A DNA stretch of 64,000 nt from Acidimicrobiaceae bacterium (GTDB taxonomy: Bacteria; Actinomycetota; Acidimicrobiia; Acidimicrobiales; Ilumatobacteraceae): positions 75,861 through 139,860 of the forward strand of contig JACJWF010000010.1 of the NCBI GenBank assembly GCA_020637295.1, read 5' to 3'. This document shows, in pieces, positions 58,060-64,000 of the stretch. Position numbers and translations under genes: made by a program. Under the pieces are notes generated by a model. It did no database searches, had not been told where the DNA came from, and saw nothing but the letters and a program-made list of their open reading frames with translations. Each line of letters starts with the position of its first letter. Within the stretch, counting starts at the first letter, position 1.

Positions 58060-59430
58060 GCGAGCGGCTGATCCACCACGTCGGCCCTCGTCGTACCTTT
58101 GCGGCGTTGGCATGGCTGTGGTCTGCTCGGTGGAGGGCGACCGCACATCGCCTCGTGGAGGTCTGTCGTGAATGTCCAGCGAGGCAGGAACTTACCTGTG
58201 GTGTGGACCTGACGGTCGATGGCGGAGCGCAGGGGATCGGCTCGATGACCCGCCTTGCTCGGTGACCCTGCGCTGCGTGGATCCGGTTGGAGTGGTGTTC
58301 GGCGGCGTGGTGTTCGGCGGTTTCTGCCCGCGAGGTGATCGGTGGACGTCGGCTGCCGGGTCGAAGCCAGACCGATGCGACTACCGGCTGGTCGTGGATG
58401 ACTTCCCCGCCGGGGGCAATGTTGTCGTGAGCGGCCGGGTCGCCAGTTTCACGGACCGGATGGCTGCGACGGGTTCCGACGCCGGCAGTGGAGACTTGGT
58501 GAGGATGACGACGTAGTGGCGTGCGGGTCCTGCTCGTGCTGGGGACGCTCATCTGCTGCCTCGCCGCGGCATGGGTCGCGCGCTCCGCCGTGTCGCACGT
58601 GGCAGCCAGGGTGATGACGCAGCGATCGCCGCGTGTGCGCTGCCTGGCCCGCTGACGGACGACGAGGTGGACGATGCTCGACCAGCTCGACCGACGGAGG
58701 CGGTGATATTTGTGGCGGCGTTCGATGACGCCGCCGTGGTCGATGCGTGGTTCGCCACATGATCGCCGGGCGCGCTGGTGCCGGGGAACCGCCAGTGGTC
58801 GCTCACCGTGGCGCGCGCTGCGGGAGCTGCCGGAGAGCTGAACGGGCGTTGCTCGTGGCGGATGGTGGTCGGCGAGCCATGCGGCGGCCCTGGCCTCCGG
58901 CTGGCATCGTCGGACGGTGCAGGCGGGTGCGGGCCGGGCTGGTGGCTGGCGGTCCCGGCGTCACGCGTTCCGAGGGCTCGCCGCGGGCTGGTGGTTGCAT
59001 CGCTGGTGGCGAGCGGTCGGTCGTCACCGGTTGGTCGAACGACTGGGGTTCAGCGCGATGGTGCTCGTGGTGCCGGCGGGCCTTGCGATCTCGCCGAGCT
59101 GGACCTCGGCGCCTGGCTGTCGCCGGGCCATCAGGGACTGGCAGGCTGCGCTGGACGACGTGCTCGCAGCGGACCGCGGCGGTGGACCGGGCTGGCAGGC
59201 CGGCCGGCTGCCGGAGATAGGCGTGGGCGGTTGCGCTCGGCAGCAGGGGTCGGGCGCCGCGCTGCAGGCCAGTTCGGTGCCGCTGGACGAACGTCGGACG
59301 CTGGCGCGCCGTTGTGGCCCGGCGTACTCGGCAGAGTGTGGTCGGCGCGTATTGGCCGACCCTGCGGTTCCACGGCTTGACCCGACGGCCGGTCCGCTGC
59401 CCTTCGAACCGTCCCCGACAACGAAGTGAC
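58060..59430 (+). other. Unresolved frameshifted coding stretch
   Basis: Plus-strand pieces with protein character in changing frames: LVVDDFPAGGNVVVSGRVA (~58390), VRVLLVLGTLICCLAAAWVA (membrane span, ~58519), DDEVDDARPARPTEAVIFVA (~58650), WRAVGRHRLVERLGFSAMVL and a further hydrophobic part (~59010-59080). They look like one or two small membrane proteins downstream of the DUF2207 gene, damaged in the same way. No family can be assigned and gene limits are unclear. Confidence 0.4.
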
Positions 59431-59514
59431 GGCATCCCACCCCTCATTGACGTGATGATATCCGTCCTTCCCAGTGGGGGTGAAGATGCCGTGCGCCAGT
59501 CGCGCCAGGTTGGG

Positions 59515-60964
59515 TCAGGTGGGACGACGGGACGGGCTGGGGCGGGGCGTCCGATGCAGGCGCTGGGGCGGATGATCTTGTTGTCAGCTGCCTGCTCCAG
59601 GACGTTGGCGCACCAGCCGATACCCGGCTGGGGCGATCGGCGTGGGTATGTCGCGGGATGCCGCACGACCGACCACGACACCGGCGAAGAACTCCGTTGG
59701 TGCGCAGTTGACGGTCGGGCTTGTGCGCCGCCGCAGGCAGACCACGCCCTCCTCAGTGGCGATGGCCGGCACCAGGCGGCGTGGCGTCACGTCCGCGGCC
59801 AGTGCCGGGCGACGCCAGCATCAGCGAGCGGGGATCCTCGCCCTGGTAGACGGCGTGGCGAAGCCCATGATCTTCTCGCTGGCGATGATCTTCGGCCCGA
59901 CCACGTCGTCGATGCGGTCCTCGGTGCCGATCTCGTCCAGCAGGTCCAGCGCCCGGCTGGGCGCGCCACTGGAGCGGCCCACTCATCGCCTGATGGCGGC
60001 CACGACGGCGGAACGCGATCTCGCCCCGTGCTGGCCACCACCCGGCCAGTGAACGTGGAGGCGTTGAACCCGTGGTCGACCGTGGAGATAGGTACTGCTC
60101 CACCGCCCGGGCGTGGCTCGCCGAGGCGCGGTGCCTGCAGCATCCACAGCCAGTTGGCGCGGCAGAATAATCATCAGCGCGGCGCCACCGGCTGCAGGCG
60201 TGGCGGCGGCAGCGCCGCCAGCAGGTCGGCTGACGGCCGTGAGGAACAGCGCGTCAGCTGCGGCGCTGGGCGGGCGTCGATGTCGATCAGCGGTTGCAGC
60301 CTGCGGCGGCCGCCAGGAGAGGCGTGCGCAGGCCGTCCAGCGGTGCCACCGGCGGCAGCGATGGCGGGCAGCACCACCGGCGATGACGGATGGCCCGCAG
60401 CGGGCGCACCTCGTCGGCGAAGCCGCCTGCCCGCCGCGGTAGGCAGCGTGCCGTCGATCATCAACATGCCACACGTCCTCCAGCGGCGGCGCTCGGCCAA
60501 TTCGACAGCGGAGTACTGGCGGTAGTGGTAGAAGCCTCTGCCGCCGCACGTCGCCGACTCCGGTGTCGGCCACCACCACGCCCTTCAGGCCGCGGGCACT
60601 TCCGGCCGGGCCGATGGTGCCACCCGCAGCAGATGCGCAGTGACACCGCACGCCGACGGGGTGCCGCGGATCGGTCACCGGCATGTGCCGGTAGCTGCGC
60701 CGCATCAGCGCGGCGCCGCTCCACCGGTGGCGACGTCCATCGTGTCGACGGGAGCGGACATCACGGTGGCGATGACGGCGTCGGCTGTCGCACCCGTTGG
60801 CGCTGGGCCCGCAGCACGTCGCGCTCTGGTGACGATGCCGACTGCGGCGTTGCCTTCCACCACCACGACGGAGCCGACGCGGTGAAATGCATCCGCCGGA
60901 CGGCGGCGGGAGGGCTCCTGCACCAGCGGTGACGGGCGGTGAGGCAGAGAGCGATCGAAGTCAT
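59515..60964 (-). pseudogene. CBS-domain citrate synthase, frameshifted
   Basis: N-terminal pieces are CBS pairs: GSVVVVEGNAAVGIVT, TADAVIATVMSAPVDTMDVA, RHMPVTDPRHPVGV. They flow into citrate synthase: GLKGVVVADTGVGDVR, FYHYRQYSAVELAE, LEDVWHLMIDGTLPTAA (one frame shift inside), VDHGFNASTFTGRVVAST (catalytic His), IMGFGHAVYQGEDPRS (second catalytic region), GWCANVLEQAADNKIIRPSA. A citrate or 2-methylcitrate synthase with a regulatory CBS module. At least a dozen indels over 1450 bp, yet motifs are intact, so the real gene is probably whole. Confidence 0.72.
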
Positions 60965-60989
60965 GCGACAGCCTGATCTCGCCGCCGCA

Positions 60990-61003
60990 AATCAACGTTG
61001 ATT
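60990..61003. promoter_or_regulatory. Perfect palindrome AATCAACGTTGATT between divergent citrate synthases
   Basis: AATCAAC/GTTGATT is an exact 14-bp palindrome lying in the 52-bp gap between the two divergent starts (60964 and 61017). The MerR-type helix-turn-helix fused to the plus-strand enzyme is the obvious candidate reader. Confidence 0.65.
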
Positions 61004-61016
61004 ATCATCGGTGACC

Positions 61017-62201
61017 ATGATCCGAGCCGCCAGGGCCCATCGCCTCGGCGTGAAGGTCGAGACGCTCTACGCCTTACGTCAGCCGCGGCCTGCTCACCAG
61101 CCACCGCAGGCGCACTGGTCCAGCGTGTTCGACGAGCGTGAGGTGGATGCGCCTGGCCCGCTGCAGCTGCCCTTCGCCGCCAGCCGCACGCCGACGCTGG
61201 ACATCGACATCGCAACGGCGATCACGTCCACCCACACCGACCGGCGGGTCACGAATGCGCTTCCGTGGCCACTCCTGCCAGGTTGGCAGGGCACTGCATC
61301 GCTTCGAGCAGGTGGCCGAACTGCTGGGACCGGGAACGCCTCGCCCGCCCGCCCTGGGCCGGACTCGACTGTCACGAGTCGCTGGCCAGCGGATGATGGA
61401 CCGGGTGCGTGGCCGCCGCGCTCGCCGCAGTGGCGCCCCTGCGCCGGGACGGTTCGCGACGTCGAAGGCGTGGCGGCCGAGGGCGGACGCCTCATCGCCA
61501 CCATCGTGGTTCGCTTCCGCCCGGCTCGATGACGGCGGCGTGCCCCGCCCACCTGCACGGGTGGCCACGTACCGAGGCACCATCGCCGGCCGCCTGTGGC
61601 CCGTCTGTCGCCGCGCCGCGCCTCGCCCGCGGCGGTGCAGGCCATCAACGGTGCGCTGATCCTGCTGGCCGACCACGAACTCGCCGCGTCCACGCTGGCC
61701 GCCCGCGTGGCTGCGTCCACCCGCGCTGGCACGCACGGTGTCGTTGCCGCCGGGCTCGGCGCCGTCTCCGGCAGGTTGCACGGTGGTGAGAGCATGCGGG
61801 TGCGCCGCCTGCTGGCCATCGCCGATGCCGAAGGTGCCGCCGCGGCAGTGGACGCGGCCTTGGAGCGGTACGGCCGCCTGCCCGGGTTCGGCCAGGTGAT
61901 CTACCCGGACGGCGACCCGCGAGCCCCGCTGCTGCGAGCGTTGGTGGACGAAGCGTGGGGCGGCGCAGCCGCGCTCCGCGTCGTGGACGAGGTGGCTGCC
62001 GAGGCCCGCCGCCGCAACGCCGCGCCACCGAACATCGACTTCGCGCTGGCCACGCTCGGCCGGGCTGCGGGTATGGCCGACGACGCGGCGGAAGCCATCT
62101 TCGCCGTCGCCCGCATCGCCGGCTGGCTGGCCCACGCCCTGGAGGAGTACGGCGAGCGCCCCCTCCGCTTCCGCCCCAAGGCCACCTACATCGGGCGGTG
62201 A
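61017..62201 (+). pseudogene. MerR-HTH citrate synthase fusion, frameshifted in its first half
   Basis: The first ~25 codons are a MerR-like winged helix (AHRLGVKVETLYA), then, in other frames, SSVFDEREVDA, LDIDIATAITS, YRGHSCQ-like and FEQVAELL pieces typical of citrate synthase. From about 61620 it is clean to the stop: GALILLADHELAASTLAARV (catalytic His), GAVSGRLHGGESMRVRRLL, YPDGDPRAPLLRALVDEA, IDFALATLGRAAGM, ARIAGWLAHALEEYGERP. HTH-citrate synthase fusions next to a second citrate synthase occur in streptomycetes. Likely a real gene with consensus errors; the last ~195 codons are reliable. Confidence 0.75.
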
Positions 62202-62226
62202 GCGGGATGGGGAGTAGGTTGCGGCC

Positions 62227-63876
62227 GTGCCGATCACGACGGAGGAGCCCACGGCCCCGCCCGTCACGGCGCGCCGCCAACCGCCACTGGCCGGTCGGGG
62301 CGGTGTCGTCGCCGCGGTGGCAGGGGCGATGGTGGTCGCCGTGCTGGCCGGTCTCGGGCTGCTGACGGGCGGCCGGCTGCGGCTGGAGGTCTGGCGGGCC
62401 GACTACCGGGTCTTCCCTGACGGAATCCGGCTGAGCACCATCGTCGGCGTCGACTTCGGGGACCGGCCGCACGACACGCTCGAGGTTGTCGTCACGGAGG
62501 AGAACGGCATACCCGAACCATTCGTCGTGCGCGCCGAACCCGGCAACGTCCAGATCTTCCCCGAGGTCACCGGCGAGGTGATCGGTCCCGACCCCGCGGG
62601 GCGCGTGGTGCTGCGCGGCAACGACGATCGGCACAGCGGCCTGCAGCGCATGGAGCACATGTACGTGCTGCCGCGCATCCTGACGGAGGGCGAGCGGTGG
62701 GAGTTCACGGCGTTGGTCGCACCGGAGGACATCGATGCCGAGACCGGCATGGTGGCCATCCACGGTGTGGAGCTCACCGACATCGTGTGCTCCGTGAGCG
62801 GTGCGTCGGGGTCGGCGTGCGAGTTGGTTCCGTCGGCGCCTGGCGACACCGTCCTTCGTGTCGCCCCGCTCCACGCGGGCTCGGAGATCCGTGTCGCGGC
62901 GACCGTGGGGTCACTGGTGGACAGCACCGGCAACTTCATCGGGAGCGTCGGGACCCAGAACTCCTCGCGGGTGCTGGCCGCCTTCGGCGGTGTCGTTGCG
63001 CTGATCACCGGGCTCGTCACCAACTGGTGGTGGCAGCGGCGCCGCCGTCGCCGCTGGGCCAGCGCCGTCGTGCCCGGTGCAGCAGGCGTCGAGGCCCCTG
63101 CGTGGGTGATGGCGGCCGCGCTCCGGGGGCGCGTGGACGATGAGGTGGTGGACGCGTGGGCGGCGCAGGCGGTGGCCGATGGTGTGCTTCGCGCCCACCG
63201 CAGCACGCCCACCCTGTCCGCGGGCGCGCGTCTTCACGACCTTTCGCCGGACGAATGGGGGGTGGCGTGCGCCGCCGTCGAGCCGTCCCGGCCCGCGGGC
63301 ATCGACGAGTTGAGGAGCCCGTGGAAGCGGATGGAGCGGGTGTTGCTGGCGAAGGGTGCGCGCGACGGCTGGTGGGCAGGCCCCACCGGGCGCACAGTCG
63401 GCCTTCTGTCCGTGTCGGTCGGCGTTCTCGCGGCCGCCATTGCGTGGGCACTGTGGACCGGATGGTCGAACGACCACATCGTCGGCGCGGCGATCATGGT
63501 GGCAATCCCCGCGGCCGTGGTGGCGGTCACCCATCTGTGGACGCAACGCTGGCTGACCTCGGCGGGTCGGGACGCCGCCGCCACTGCGGAAGCCTGGCGG
63601 CGTCGCCTGAACCGGCTGGACGCGAGGCGGGTGGAGGCCATGGTCGCCGATGCCGAGCAAGGTGGCGAGGAGGACGTGGTGACGACGCTGGCGCTCGCTG
63701 CCGCGGCGACGGGCCGCGCCTACGCCTGTCGCCACGCGGTGGGTGATGCCGACGTGTCGCTGCGCCTGAAGGTCCGGGTGGAGCAGATCCTCGGCGCGGT
63801 GCGGATGGGCGAGCTCCGCCGGCAGCTCGACGAATCCCAACGGCTGGTGGAGGTGCCCGTCAGCCCATCGCGGTGA
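62227..63876 (+). CDS. DUF2207-like membrane protein
   Basis: 549 aa with a GTG start 25 bp after the citrate synthase. One N-terminal helix (~25-47, GVVAAVAGAMVVAVLAGLGLL), a ~200-residue external beta domain (ADYRVFPDGIRLSTIVGVDF; VLRVAPLHAGSEIRVAATV), a second helix (VLAAFGGVVALITGLVTNWW) before a very basic RRRRRR stop-transfer, and a cytoplasmic region with two more helices (VGLLSVSVGVLAAAIAWALW, AAIMVAIPAAVVAVTHLW). The family's function is unknown. A frameshifted relative is at 56288. Confidence 0.78.
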   Translation: MPITTEEPTAPPVTARRQPPLAGRGGVVAAVAGAMVVAVLAGLGLLTGGRLRLEVWRADYRVFPDGIRLSTIVGVDFGDRPHDTLEVVVTEENGIPEPFVVRAEPGNVQIFPEVTGEVIGPDPAGRVVLRGNDDRHSGLQRMEHMYVLPRILTEGERWEFTALVAPEDIDAETGMVAIHGVELTDIVCSVSGASGSACELVPSAPGDTVLRVAPLHAGSEIRVAATVGSLVDSTGNFIGSVGTQNSSRVLAAFGGVVALITGLVTNWWWQRRRRRRWASAVVPGAAGVEAPAWVMAAALRGRVDDEVVDAWAAQAVADGVLRAHRSTPTLSAGARLHDLSPDEWGVACAAVEPSRPAGIDELRSPWKRMERVLLAKGARDGWWAGPTGRTVGLLSVSVGVLAAAIAWALWTGWSNDHIVGAAIMVAIPAAVVAVTHLWTQRWLTSAGRDAAATAEAWRRRLNRLDARRVEAMVADAEQGGEEDVVTTLALAAAATGRAYACRHAVGDADVSLRLKVRVEQILGAVRMGELRRQLDESQRLVEVPVSPSR

Positions 63877-64000
63877 TGATCGCGGCGATGTCGTCCTCGG
63901 TGGTCGTCGGGTTCACGAAGCAGAACCGGAACACCGTCTCCCCGTCGTGCACGGTGGGCACCACGAAGGCCGTTCCGGCGGCCAGCGCGGCGTCGCTCCA
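63860..64000 (-). CDS. PLP-dependent amino-acid decarboxylase, C-terminal end (partial)
   Basis: The last 46 residues of a gene entering from the right edge: SDAALAAGTAFVVPTVHDGE, VFRFCFVNPTTTEDDIAAII then stop. The F-x-FVNPxTT pattern near the C-terminus is typical of group II PLP decarboxylases (aromatic amino acid, glutamate or diaminobutyrate types). Overlaps the DUF2207 gene end by 17 bp, convergently. Substrate not decidable from this piece. Confidence 0.7.
   Translation of the reverse strand, partial: WSDAALAAGTAFVVPTVHDGETVFRFCFVNPTTTEDDIAAIITAMG

Noticed and set aside
1..64000. CRISPR array
   Set aside because: All repeats seen are direct tandem or inverted short units without unique spacers, and no cas genes occur.

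Overview
The window is high-GC, gene-dense bacterial DNA with many GTG starts and 1-4 bp overlaps between genes. Gene content points to an actinobacterium, probably Acidimicrobiia or Ilumatobacter-like. The evidence is an MshA-type glycosyltransferase followed by a YbjN protein, a rex-hemA-hemC-hemD run, a DUF222/HNH gene behind a mycobacterial-type SOS box, an F420-type LLM oxidoreductase, an MhuD-like heme monooxygenase, DUF2510 and DUF2207 proteins, and a fused IspDF. The placement is inference from gene content, not a phylogeny.

Layout. 0-11 kb: housekeeping and small metabolic genes (mshA end, cupin, proC, SAM hydroxide adenosyltransferase behind a structured leader, an XRE/MmyB regulator with two matching operators, LLM oxidoreductase, acyl-CoA ligase, DUF222-HNH, small membrane proteins). 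11-23 kb: the heme block rex-hemACD and hemB-hemL, split by a secreted beta-propeller protein, a membrane-anchored Ig-like protein and a TPR-GGDEF cyclase. 23-31 kb: a PAS/GAF/EAL protein, rlmB, ispDF, a CRP-family regulator and a quaternary-amine binding lipoprotein carrying an Asp/Thr repeat. 31-36 kb: an orphan FHA-FtsK/EccC-like ATPase facing a LuxR-type regulator across a 12-bp iterated repeat. 36-42.5 kb: a copper operon (csoR, copZ, a His/Met-rich exported protein, copA) with a clear CsoR operator, then an enoyl-CoA hydratase, the MhuD-like gene, a GNAT enzyme and tRNA-Lys. 43-47.2 kb: an accessory island of lower GC with two lipoproteins, a severed gene end, a 5'-truncated RHS gene whose variable tail looks like a PD-(D/E)XK nuclease, and a translationally coupled candidate immunity gene. 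47.3-55.4 kb: an SDR, a two-gene 2-oxoacid:ferredoxin oxidoreductase, and an ABC exporter with a DUF2510 lipid-binding-like protein.

55.5-61.6 kb is peculiar. Recognisable genes (methyltransferase, DUF2207 protein, CBS-citrate synthase, MerR-citrate synthase) are all broken by frequent frame changes while their amino-acid motifs stay well preserved. This looks more like poor consensus sequence than biological decay. The two citrate synthases diverge from a perfect palindrome. 61.6-64 kb reads cleanly again, with the end of the second citrate synthase, a second DUF2207 protein and the end of a PLP decarboxylase.

How genes work together: Rex (NADH sensing) probably controls itself and heme synthesis; CsoR controls copper export; XRE/MmyB probably controls its divergent membrane protein; the GGDEF and EAL proteins make and break cyclic di-GMP. 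The most unusual candidates are the RHS toxin-immunity pair, the SAM-adenosyltransferase leader, the regulator-fused citrate synthase pair and the orphan FHA-FtsK ATPase.
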